This document shows positions 34,318 through 42,570 of a DNA stretch of 47,350 nt, piece after piece (position 1 is the stretch's first letter; the number at the start of each line of letters is the position of its first letter). Location of the stretch: positions 1 to 47,350 of the IMG/VR virus record IMGVR_UViG_3300036845_000499. One strand, 5' to 3'. The notes beneath the pieces are model-generated. The model was not told the origin of the DNA and did no database searches. It saw nothing but the letters and a program-made list of their open reading frames with translations. The stretch comes from a virus. A program made the translations under genes and the position numbers.

Positions 34318-36671
34318 CAGATATGCTCCTGCGCGATCTTCAGCGCTTTCGTAATCGTCGCGTCGGGCACAGACAAAAGTCCCTTCGTGCTGCTGTCCGT
34401 TTCTTTCTTTGCTGCCTTCCAACGCGCGATGAGTCGATTTACAAGAGCCTCGTGATCAATCTTACCGCCCGTTGCGCGCTCAACACGTCCGCCAGTATCT
34501 CGATTCAGATTGTCACGTAGCGTCCGACTGACATTCTCAGCTTGCTTTGCTTCACGAGTTGACTTTCTGAATCCTGACACCTTGGAGCCTACCTTTTCAC
34601 CGACTAATGCAGCCCCCGGAATTCCGGTTTTTGCTCCTAGTAATATTCCCGCCTTGGGCGCGTAGTTCTCAACGAAACCCGGCTCGCTTCCCATGCGCGC
34701 TGTCTGTGCTCCGGCTCCCTCGTATGGATGTGTGCCCGGCATAATATGCCCCGCCGCATTCAGAACTTGAAACTTGCGGATCTCATCAGGCGGAAGCGCG
34801 TCGAGTATCTTTTGCCCGACGCGGCTACTCAGCGTCTTGTTGGCAGAATTGGCATTCCAACCCCCCGCATTGCCAGCGCCTTGCGAGTAGACCTCGCGCG
34901 CCAGAGCGCCATGCATTTCTGCTTTGGCGCGCGTAGCGACCTGCTGTAATTCTGGCGGTACTGGGTCCATGCCCTCTGGCGCATCACGCAGCTTTCCTCG
35001 CGACAAGGTATCAAGCGTATCGTGAATATGGCGCCACTGATCGAGCGGCATGTTGTTCAGGATCTTTGGAATGCGATCGAAGTCCTTGCCGGTTTGTACG
35101 CCGTTTGGATCGACGTCGCCGAACACATCGCTGATGCCGGCGGAGTCCGAGAGCAGCCCTTTGTCTAAACGGTGAATCTTATTCCCGAGTTGGTATAACT
35201 CACCGCCGCCAGATTTCGCAATATCTTGATTGATCGCGTCGTTTATCTTGCCAATCGTGGCCGAGTTTTCAGGTGTCCAGCCTTTGTTGAGCGCCTTCGT
35301 CACGGCTTGATAGGCCGCTACACTTCCGGGCGCATACTGGGCACCCGTGATCGGGTCTTTGAACCCCACGGTCTTGGCGAGATTCAAAAGTTCTTGGGCA
35401 CCTCCCACGACACTCTCATGCTTCATGAGTTTTGCCCCCGCCGTAAACTGCGGATCTTTCAGCATCCCTTCGGTGATATCGATGGGAATCTGAGTGCTGC
35501 CGTTCTTCTCGAGCGCTGTCTGATAGATCTTCGCTTTCTGTTGGTTCAGGTAATCCTTGAGACCACCTTCGCCGTAAAAAGCGCTGTTGATCATCTCGCC
35601 GCGCTGGTAGTCATTCGTCAGCGTCGGATCGGCGCCCGTGGCCTCGATGCGCTGTTGCGCGAATTTCGGCAACGCCCGCTGCTCAGAGCCAATCTGGGCG
35701 TCCATCAACGCGTTGGCTGGTGCCTGATTCGGATTTTTGGCTGCCTGATACTCGCTGCGGAGTGTCTGCTCGTTGCCGGTCAACACTCCCGTGCGAATAC
35801 CCGCATCCTCCTTCGCATCGTTGAGCACTTCTTTCACGATGCCCGCGCGCGTGGACTGCTCAGCCGCCGGAACATCCCCGGAGTTTTTAGACAATTTCAC
35901 CTGCGGGAAGGACGGCGAGCCGCGCCCCGCCTCTTGGCCAGTGAGTTCGAACGGATTTGGATTTACCTGCGCGGCACCCATGGATTTCGAGGTGCCGATG
36001 TCTGGTGCTGCCGATGCCGGCGCTGCGGCTACCTCGGGATCATCCATGCTGTTGACGAGTTTCGTCCACGCCATGCGCGGATTGATGGTTCCGCGAGCCG
36101 CCGGCAGCAACGTTGCGACATCCCCGGCCACATCGGCAGTCCGCTTGCCTGCGACGGCCTCAATACCCTGATGCGCCTTATTGGCCACATAGGTGACCGG
36201 AGTCATCAGCGTGCTCAGCCCCTCCTCATAGGGCTTCGCCTCAGGCCCGCCGCGATAATTCAACACCGGGTCGGTCTGAATCTCCTTCTCGACCGCCGCT
36301 TTACTGCCGCCCCAGTCAGGCAGGATGTCATTCGCGGCATGGGAGACGGCCTTCAGAGTCCCGGCGCCTGCGGCCAATGCTGCTTCACCCAGCCCCTTGA
36401 ATGAACCACCCGGCTTGCCGTTCTCACCGGCCCAGCCCTGTCCCTTGGCGGCTTTGAAATTCGCGAGTTCCGCGGGCTCTGGCTCGCGGCCGACGCGGCG
36501 TTTGAATTCGGTGGCGTCGTAGGCCGGTTCAGCCGGCGCAGCGGATGTCGTCGCCTTCGTCGTCGGAATATTCCCAGTGGAGAAAAACGCGGTGCGCGCA
36601 TCTCCGCTCGAGTCATCCGGCGTGTCATCGGCGCCTGAGGTGAAGAAGTCTGTCCGCGGGTCGTCGCTCAT
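34317..36671 (-). CDS. Putative internal virion/DNA ejection protein, 784 aa
   Basis: A large polar, mostly helical protein. The N-terminus has an imperfect repeat (DDPRTDFFTSGAD and GDARTAFFSTGN). A hydrophobic glycine-rich stretch (GLGEAALAAGAGTLKAVSHA) may interact with membranes. The C-terminus reads GGRVERATGGKIDHEALVNR and ends RWKAAKK...ITKALKIAQEHI, a pattern I know from podovirus ejection proteins. It probably enters the host with the DNA or forms a tunnel. It is coupled on both sides. Confidence 0.65.
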   Translation of the reverse strand: MSDDPRTDFFTSGADDTPDDSSGDARTAFFSTGNIPTTKATTSAAPAEPAYDATEFKRRVGREPEPAELANFKAAKGQGWAGENGKPGGSFKGLGEAALAAGAGTLKAVSHAANDILPDWGGSKAAVEKEIQTDPVLNYRGGPEAKPYEEGLSTLMTPVTYVANKAHQGIEAVAGKRTADVAGDVATLLPAARGTINPRMAWTKLVNSMDDPEVAAAPASAAPDIGTSKSMGAAQVNPNPFELTGQEAGRGSPSFPQVKLSKNSGDVPAAEQSTRAGIVKEVLNDAKEDAGIRTGVLTGNEQTLRSEYQAAKNPNQAPANALMDAQIGSEQRALPKFAQQRIEATGADPTLTNDYQRGEMINSAFYGEGGLKDYLNQQKAKIYQTALEKNGSTQIPIDITEGMLKDPQFTAGAKLMKHESVVGGAQELLNLAKTVGFKDPITGAQYAPGSVAAYQAVTKALNKGWTPENSATIGKINDAINQDIAKSGGGELYQLGNKIHRLDKGLLSDSAGISDVFGDVDPNGVQTGKDFDRIPKILNNMPLDQWRHIHDTLDTLSRGKLRDAPEGMDPVPPELQQVATRAKAEMHGALAREVYSQGAGNAGGWNANSANKTLSSRVGQKILDALPPDEIRKFQVLNAAGHIMPGTHPYEGAGAQTARMGSEPGFVENYAPKAGILLGAKTGIPGAALVGEKVGSKVSGFRKSTREAKQAENVSRTLRDNLNRDTGGRVERATGGKIDHEALVNRLIARWKAAKKETDSSTKGLLSVPDATITKALKIAQEHI

Positions 36672-37042
36672 TAGGGAAGCGGCTCGAAAAAAGTCAATAT
36701 GGACACATAATCGATTCCGTCTCTTTCTTCCTGATGAATCTTTAGGCCGTGTTTCTCCAGCACAGATATGACTTCCGATTCCATCGCGTGTATTTTTTCT
36801 GCATCCATATGCATGCTGTTTCCGAGCGTGGCGACGATCTTCAGTCGCGTCTTGGCGGATGGTTCAATATGAAAAAACTCGCGAAGTCTGCGCCCAAAAT
36901 CGCAGGTGCAATGTCGTGGGCAATCGTCGGCATGATTAGGCACAACATTGCCTCGGAATACTGATGCGTTTTTTAATGCGCACGTGCACTTGGGCGGCTC
37001 AGCCAGTGATACTGGGCAACTTGGCGCATGGGCAACACTCAT
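36671..37042 (-). CDS. Cys-rich protein in the ejection cluster, 123 aa
   Basis: It has two related N-terminal Cys/His units: HAPSCPVSLAEPPKCTC and NHADDCPRHCTC, with a compact helix C-terminus (KIHAMESEVISVLEKHGLKI). Both junctions (ATGA, TAATG) are coupled. A zinc-binding protein between two large virion proteins is unexpected; it might be a moron or a regulatory addition. No family recognised. Confidence 0.7.
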   Translation of the reverse strand: MSVAHAPSCPVSLAEPPKCTCALKNASVFRGNVVPNHADDCPRHCTCDFGRRLREFFHIEPSAKTRLKIVATLGNSMHMDAEKIHAMESEVISVLEKHGLKIHQEERDGIDYVSILTFFEPLP

Positions 37043-40000
37043 GGCGGAATACTCCCATTTTCCAGTGCTCTCAGATTTGCACTCTTCTGCGCGAGTGCCT
37101 TCATACCTTTGGCGCCGAGCCGCTCTTTCAGGTTGGCGAGTTCTGCCTGATCGCCACGCCGTATCGCATCCTCAGCGCGGAAAATGTCCGGATCGAAGTT
37201 TTTCGACCACGCGGAGCGGAACTTCTGGTAGTTGGCGAGATTCGGCGTTGATCCAGTTCCTACCGACTTGTCGAGCGCCTGCCGGTACGCGATAGCTCCG
37301 GTATTCAGTGCGTCCGCGAACTTCACTTTCTCTTGCAGAGCAGCGGGGGTGTACTCCGTGGTTCCGGTCGCGGTCTGCGACGCTGCCAACCCGGCATTGG
37401 TGTGCGGTACGCCCATTGCCGTAGCCGACATGGCCGCTTGCCGATTCAAATACGCGTCGATTTCCTGATATTTGGCGCCGGACGGCAGCCCCGCGACAGC
37501 CGCGAGTTTCTGAATGGTCTGCGTGCCGGGCCCAGTCGCGGTTTCGCCCGACAACTGCAGGAGGTGCTGATTGATGTTGCGATTGGTCGGCGCGACCACG
37601 TCCGTATTCGCACGCGTACCCTCGATGTCCTGCAGGATATGCGCCTGATCGGCGACAGGTTGCTGGAACTTCACCGGCGGCGTAGCGCCCGATGTCGCCA
37701 CAGCTGGCGTGCTGGTCGTGGTCGCGCCACCGGCAGGCGCGCCCGCGCCTACAGGCACCATCCTTCCTGACTGCTGATCCCGAATGAACTGGTTGCCGAA
37801 CGAGTCCGTGAATCTGTCCGCGCTCGGTGGGAGCGTCTGTTTCGCAAGCCCGATTGCAGGCGCTCCCGTGCGCGAATTGACGCGGTTACCTTCCTTGTCG
37901 TCCCATTTGTCGCCGGTCCATTGGAATATCGCGTTGTATTTCGCTTCAGCCGCCTTGCGCGCCACCGGATCCGGATCACGCGTCGCCGCGGCGTATAGTT
38001 GATCGGCTTCGACCTGCGCAGCTTTCTGATTCGCGTAAGTGTCGTTCTGTATACGCTGGTCGCGCGCCGCTGTGGCGTCCTGTACCGGCTGGTCACTGTT
38101 GAGCGCAATCGCAGCGCCCCGCGCCTTCCTCAATGCATCCTGTTCCTGCGGCTGCCACGGCGTCACGGCGTACTTCGACTTGTACCCATCCGCGAGTGCC
38201 TGCGCAGCGGCGCCCGGTGACTGCGGCGCATTGATCGGCGAGGTGGGTGCTGCAGGTGCCTGTGTAGGTGTCGTCCGCGGCGTCAAATAATCCTGCGCCG
38301 CATTCGCCTTCATGGTCGCGAGCCGATTCGCCACATCGACCCCGCGCGTTTTCGCCTGCTCGTTCGCCGTATCGGCCAGCGACTTACGCGTGTCGAGATA
38401 CGACTGCGATCCTGCGCCTAGGCCCGCCGCAAGCGCCACGCCAGGCGAGCGCGTCTTGGCTGTCCCCATGGCCGCGAGCCCCGTCAGGATCGGAATCACG
38501 TTCTCAGCGGTCGCGTGCTTCTTCACCTTATCCCACAGCGAATCCTTGGATCCGCCGCTCACGCCCGCGCCGCGATCCGAATCGCTCGCCACTTCAGACG
38601 TATCGTCCACCGTGTCGTCGGTCGGCGCTCCGCCATCGTCGTACCCGCGCCGTCCCGCCACGCCCCCGCGCGCCAGCGCCTCATTGCTGAATATTGATCC
38701 CATGGTCGACGATGCCTGGTCGGGCTGGCCACCCTTCATGGCAATCTGCATGCCAGTCGGTCGCTTCACGAGCGCACCAGGGCTTTGGAGGTGCGCGTTC
38801 GTCTGACTATCTACGGGGATGTCGAGCTGATCGCCGTTGGTCTCGTATGGCGTTCCACCATCGGCGAACTTGCCACGGGTGATCCGGCCCCCGCGCTTTG
38901 CTGCCGCCGCAGCCGCTGCCGCATAAGCTGCCGCATATTCAGCCGCGAGGGCTGCGGCTTCGGTGCCCGCCGCATCCGCAGCAGCACCCGCCGCGGCGCC
39001 CCCTGCTGCTCCGGCTGCGGCGCCCGCGGCCGCGTCACCGGCTGCGCCTGCCGCCACTCCCGCGCCCGCATCCGCAGCACCGGTTCCTGCTGCGTCCGCT
39101 GCCACCGGTGCCGCTGCCTCACTAGCCGCTGGTGCTGCAGCCGTATCAGCCGCACCGAGTCCGGACGCATCGCCCGTCTGCAGGCCCGCGTCGAATGTCG
39201 TCGTCGTGCCGGGACTGCCGTCGACGCCCGCGCTGGGCGCCTCGAAGTTCGTCGTAGTACCCGCAGCGGTATTCGACGGCGCGGCCGCACCCGCGGTATT
39301 GCCGGGATTCGCATTCACGCCCGTGGCGGACGGCTTGGTCGCCCATTTGTAGCCCTTGTAGGCATCCTTCCCCAATCCGACCGCCTGCGACACGTGACTT
39401 GAGCCCGATGCCCCCGGCGTGGGTGTGCCGCTGGCCACCGTCAACTGATGGCTTGCCGCTGGCGCCTGGATATCGCGATGCTGTTGGCCGCCCTGGCTGC
39501 CATACATGTTCCGCTGCGCCGCGAGCACCGCGCCGAGTCCACCGTCGCTGTCATCGGGCCCACCGCCGTATGCCATCGCCGCGCGCCGAAACGGCACCAC
39601 ACCGCCTTCATGGAAATGACCCCGATTAGCAGCCTCCTCGGTTGCTTTACCGTAGTCGACGTACCGGAATCCACCCGCCACGCCGACCGCTTCGGGATGT
39701 GTCTTCTCGACATTCTGCGCTGACAACCCGATACGGTCGCGGTCGTCGCCCTTCATCTTGTAGCGGTAGATCGGCTGCCCGTCGAAGGTACGGCCGATCG
39801 GCTCCATGTCTTCTTTCAGGCGTTCGTCGGAGAAAAAGCCGCCAGGTTGCTGCGTGGTGGTCGTGGATCCGGAGAGCGCGCCTGTACCCTCCGCGATCGA
39901 AGCCAGGAACTGATCTACCTGGAAGGGATACGATTGCTGCTGCAGGAATTGGTTGTATTCCGCCGTATCCTGCGCCTGTTGCGTTTGCTGTTGCACGGTG

Positions 40001-40767
40001 CCGGCAGCTATTTGCGCCTGCGAACCCTGAAGTCCGGCGGATTGCGCGCCCGTACCGAGTCCCGCGAGCGTGGTCGCAGTATTGGCACCTTCGCCGTACT
40101 GAGTGGCTCCGACACCCGATAACGTCTGCGCAGCGGTGCCAAGCGCGGCACGATTGGCCTGCCCCGCGGCCAGACCGACTCCCTGCTGCTGCTGAGCTAC
40201 GCTCTGCGCATTCGTGTAGCCCGTGTTGAGAATATTCGCGTAAGTCGAGGCGTTCGATAGATTCTGTTGCTGCTCAAGGTTCGCTGCGGCGATGCCAGTG
40301 CGGTCGCCACCGAACGCGCCGGACGTAATTGCGTTGCCAAGCTGCCCGGCCTGTTGCTGCTGGTTGTTCTGACTGAGCAATGCCGCCGTACTTCCTGCAA
40401 CATCTTGCACGTACGGTGACATATATTTTTGGATGGACGCGGCGTCCAGGTCGCTGGGATTCACGGCCTGCGCTGAGCCTGCAGCTAATCCGGTGGCGGC
40501 CTGATTAATCGGGTTGACGCCGGCCTGTGCGCCGCCGAGCGTGCTTGTGGCGGCATCGAAATAGGGCTGCGCTTCGTTAGCGGCGGCGTTGGTACCGGCG
40601 ATGCCGGATTGCTGTTCGCTGTTGACTGGCGCGACGAACTGGCCACCGTATTGTTGGAACGGCGTTTGCGCTGTTTGATTGGCGGCGGCGTTGACAGAAC
40701 TGTATTGCGCGAGTACCTGAGGCGGGACCTGTACTTGCTGCGTGCTAGTGGCTATCTTTCCGCCCAC
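37039..40767 (-). CDS. Giant structural/ejection protein with internal S74-like chaperone segment, 1242 aa
   Basis: Residues 1-300 are Gln/Ala-rich and helical with the virion motif YMSPYVQDV and SGAFGGDRTGIAAANLEQQQ, which I know from podovirus internal proteins. At residues 311-381 is a peptidase S74/endosialidase-chaperone-like segment (FFSDERLKEDMEPI, IYRYKM, RIGLSAQNVEKTHPEAV). An Ala-rich low-complexity part follows (about 530-620), then Gly/Asp-rich repeats (RGGVAGRRGYDDGG), and a long helical C-terminal domain. It is likely a core or ejection protein; S74 elements are normally C-terminal in tail spikes, so mid-protein placement is unusual. Confidence 0.75.
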   Translation of the reverse strand: MGGKIATSTQQVQVPPQVLAQYSSVNAAANQTAQTPFQQYGGQFVAPVNSEQQSGIAGTNAAANEAQPYFDAATSTLGGAQAGVNPINQAATGLAAGSAQAVNPSDLDAASIQKYMSPYVQDVAGSTAALLSQNNQQQQAGQLGNAITSGAFGGDRTGIAAANLEQQQNLSNASTYANILNTGYTNAQSVAQQQQGVGLAAGQANRAALGTAAQTLSGVGATQYGEGANTATTLAGLGTGAQSAGLQGSQAQIAAGTVQQQTQQAQDTAEYNQFLQQQSYPFQVDQFLASIAEGTGALSGSTTTTQQPGGFFSDERLKEDMEPIGRTFDGQPIYRYKMKGDDRDRIGLSAQNVEKTHPEAVGVAGGFRYVDYGKATEEAANRGHFHEGGVVPFRRAAMAYGGGPDDSDGGLGAVLAAQRNMYGSQGGQQHRDIQAPAASHQLTVASGTPTPGASGSSHVSQAVGLGKDAYKGYKWATKPSATGVNANPGNTAGAAAPSNTAAGTTTNFEAPSAGVDGSPGTTTTFDAGLQTGDASGLGAADTAAAPAASEAAAPVAADAAGTGAADAGAGVAAGAAGDAAAGAAAGAAGGAAAGAAADAAGTEAAALAAEYAAAYAAAAAAAAKRGGRITRGKFADGGTPYETNGDQLDIPVDSQTNAHLQSPGALVKRPTGMQIAMKGGQPDQASSTMGSIFSNEALARGGVAGRRGYDDGGAPTDDTVDDTSEVASDSDRGAGVSGGSKDSLWDKVKKHATAENVIPILTGLAAMGTAKTRSPGVALAAGLGAGSQSYLDTRKSLADTANEQAKTRGVDVANRLATMKANAAQDYLTPRTTPTQAPAAPTSPINAPQSPGAAAQALADGYKSKYAVTPWQPQEQDALRKARGAAIALNSDQPVQDATAARDQRIQNDTYANQKAAQVEADQLYAAATRDPDPVARKAAEAKYNAIFQWTGDKWDDKEGNRVNSRTGAPAIGLAKQTLPPSADRFTDSFGNQFIRDQQSGRMVPVGAGAPAGGATTTSTPAVATSGATPPVKFQQPVADQAHILQDIEGTRANTDVVAPTNRNINQHLLQLSGETATGPGTQTIQKLAAVAGLPSGAKYQEIDAYLNRQAAMSATAMGVPHTNAGLAASQTATGTTEYTPAALQEKVKFADALNTGAIAYRQALDKSVGTGSTPNLANYQKFRSAWSKNFDPDIFRAEDAIRRGDQAELANLKERLGAKGMKALAQKSANLRALENGSIPP

Positions 40768-40769
40768 GT

Positions 40770-41297
40770 CTAACTCCCTACAGCCGACGCGGGTACATCA
40801 GTGACGCCGTGTCCACCTGTCTTGCGACCCACCACCCAAAACGCTCCGCTAGGCTCTCCAAACACGCGACGATACAATTCAACTTTGTGCTTCGTCTCTT
40901 CAGACGACAATACACCAATCAGCAACGGTAACCCCAGTTTCTCCGCGACGCTGCGACTGAATTCGCACAGTTTGCGAGCCCGACCACCTTTCGCGGCTCG
41001 ATATTCAGGCTTGACGAATACGACGCGCTCCTCGACACAGGGCTCATCGCTGTAAAAGAGAGTGCCGATGTTGAGAACTACGATTCCTTCGATCTCGCCA
41101 TCCTGCTTGCCAATGCAGCCTACAAGGCCGTGATTCTGATTGAGAGCGGGCCAGACGGCCTGCGCCAGCAACGCCTGATTAGCCGTCAGCAGCGCATTTT
41201 CCTTCGCCGCCGCAATCGCCAGATCCATGACCTCGCGCATATCATCGGGGGTGCCGATGCGCAGTTTCAGGTCGTCGTAGATGTTGAGGGCGAGCAT
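40770..41297 (-). CDS. GNAT-type acetyltransferase-like protein, 175 aa
   Basis: The layout fits a GNAT fold: N-terminal helix (REVMDLAIAAAKENALLTAN), central strands (GEIEGIVVLNIGTLFYSDEP, VEERVVFVKPEYRAAKGGRA with the acetyl-CoA R/Q-x-x-G-x-G/A loop), and a following helix (RKLCEFSRSVAEKLGLPLLI). ATG 41297 shares TAATG with the upstream stop. Such proteins are common in virion modules of podoviruses with unknown substrates. Confidence 0.75.
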   Translation of the reverse strand: MLALNIYDDLKLRIGTPDDMREVMDLAIAAAKENALLTANQALLAQAVWPALNQNHGLVGCIGKQDGEIEGIVVLNIGTLFYSDEPCVEERVVFVKPEYRAAKGGRARKLCEFSRSVAEKLGLPLLIGVLSSEETKHKVELYRRVFGEPSGAFWVVGRKTGGHGVTDVPASAVGS

Positions 41298-41506
41298 TAG
41301 CCGAACCGCCAGTCGAAAGGCTCCATGAACGGCATATCTTTGTGATACCAGGCAGTTAATTCTTTCGCCATTCGATCCAAGGTGTTTTCGACCGTCTCGC
41401 CTTCGCGATGCTCCCTGCGAAGCCATGCCTGATTTTCGGGCACATCAAATAACGGATGATCCGGGCCAAACGGCAGCGGATTTCCGATGGGGGTTGGTAG
41501 GCTCAT
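41297..41506 (-). CDS. Hypothetical protein, 69 aa
   Basis: The product (MSLPTPIGNPLPFGPDHPLF) begins Pro-rich and continues as a charged helix (NQAWLRREHREGETVENTLD) with an aromatic end (WYHKDMPFMEPFDWRFG). It is conserved in position with the GNAT protein; no family recognised. ATG 41506 overlaps the upstream stop. Confidence 0.7.
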   Translation of the reverse strand: MSLPTPIGNPLPFGPDHPLFDVPENQAWLRREHREGETVENTLDRMAKELTAWYHKDMPFMEPFDWRFG

Positions 41507-42063
41507 GACTTCGCCGGCCCCGGCAGTTTCTGCAGCGTCTTGATCAACTCTTTGCGAATCTTCTTCACGAACGAATCCAACACGGCGTGGCCGGTATCCA
41601 GGTCCCCGCCGCCTGCCCAGCGAACCTCATCAGGGTTCAGCACATGCTCGCCGCCGGCCGCCACGATCGGCACTGAAGGCGCCTTGCCGCCGCTGGCCAT
41701 GCCATATGGTCCACCCTTATGATTGTACGGCTGCTCGCTGCCGCCACGTGGAACGCCTGCAAACATGCGTTTTAGATTGGCGAAGCCGGCTGAAGTGTTG
41801 TTCTCGCCGAGGTGACTGACAACATCGGCGGGAATCACGTATGAGCCGCTGGGAACCCCGATGGGAAGATGGTCCGTCCTGCCTGCAACCGTTGAATGAA
41901 TCGGCCCGGTGTGAATTCCTTTGGAGACAGAGCCGCCATCCGCCCGCTTGTGACGCCGTGCCACGTCGAGCGCAATCGCAACCGCTTGATCGTGCGGTTT
42001 TCCTGCCGCCTGTTCGGTCTCGATGTTTCGACCGATGTTGCGTTTACCGAGGGCGAGTGGCAT
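41503..42063 (-). CDS. Conserved phage virion-region protein, 186 aa
   Basis: The pattern RADGGSVSKGIHTGPIHSTV, then AGRTDHLPIGVPSGSYVIPA and DVVSHLGENNTSAGFANLKR, GGEHVLNPDEVRWAGGGDLD, TGHAVLDSFVKKIRKELIKT and LPGPAKS is one I recognise from podovirus structural modules. A possible role is a virion or scaffold-like protein; function is not known. An N-terminal basic helix (HDQAVAIALDVARRHK) leads the protein. Confidence 0.75.
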   Translation of the reverse strand: MPLALGKRNIGRNIETEQAAGKPHDQAVAIALDVARRHKRADGGSVSKGIHTGPIHSTVAGRTDHLPIGVPSGSYVIPADVVSHLGENNTSAGFANLKRMFAGVPRGGSEQPYNHKGGPYGMASGGKAPSVPIVAAGGEHVLNPDEVRWAGGGDLDTGHAVLDSFVKKIRKELIKTLQKLPGPAKS

Positions 42064-42202
42064 CAGGGTCCTCGTTATAGATGCGCTGCAGGTCCTCGAT
42101 GAATTTCTTATCGGATTCAGTCATCGGTTTCGCAAGCGCTACTTTGACAGCGGCAGGAAGGACCATTTCGTGAATGAAGCGTTGATGCTCAGGGGTTATC
42201 AC
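42044..42202 (-). CDS. 52-residue helical protein
   Basis: GTG 42202 overlaps the upstream stop (GTGA) and the gene ends inside the next start. MITPEHQRFIHEMVLPAAVK continues VALAKPMTESDKKFIEDLQR and IYNEDPDATRPR. It is a small helical protein typical of virion-region accessory proteins. Coding is supported by junction fit and lack of another frame in the gap. Confidence 0.7.
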   Translation of the reverse strand: MITPEHQRFIHEMVLPAAVKVALAKPMTESDKKFIEDLQRIYNEDPDATRPR

Positions 42203-42570
42203 GAGAACGACCCGCTCACGGTCATCCCGGCCCCCGGCACAATCATGATCCCAAATGATGCAGGCAGGTTCACCTCAAACACGCCCACAGTCATGGGAAT
42301 CACGTACAGCGGCTTCGTCGTAGCGCTCACCGACGTACTGTCGTACACGAACCCCGTCGCGGCGCCCGGTACGATCACACTGATGCGCGCGATGCGGCCA
42401 GCCGAGGACTTTACAATCGTGGTTTGATTGAGTCCCGCGAAATTGATCGCGCCTTGGACATTGAGGTAATTTTGGGCGAGTGTGGCGAGACCCGTAACGA
42501 GGTTTTTGAGTACCGTGATGGCGTCAGATATTGAGCCGCCACCCTGCTGATTGTTCGTCGCCGTCGCCAT
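42199..42570 (-). CDS. Phage beta-rich hypothetical protein, 123 aa
   Basis: ATG 42570 shares TAATG with the upstream stop. The N-terminal helix (SDAITVLKNLVTGLATLAQN) is followed by beta structure (RIARISVIVPGAATGFVYDS, KPLYVIPMTVGVFEVNLPAS, GIMIVPGAGMTVSGSFS). Similar proteins lie in virion modules of podoviruses and may decorate the capsid or tail. No firm family name. Confidence 0.75.
   Translation of the reverse strand: MATATNNQQGGGSISDAITVLKNLVTGLATLAQNYLNVQGAINFAGLNQTTIVKSSAGRIARISVIVPGAATGFVYDSTSVSATTKPLYVIPMTVGVFEVNLPASFGIMIVPGAGMTVSGSFS

Noticed and set aside
35226-36404. Long plus-strand open frame of 392 codons
   Set aside because: It is antisense to the 784-residue ejection-type protein and rich in Arg/His/Cys with no recognisable motif. 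The minus-strand gene has coupled junctions and phage-like sequence.
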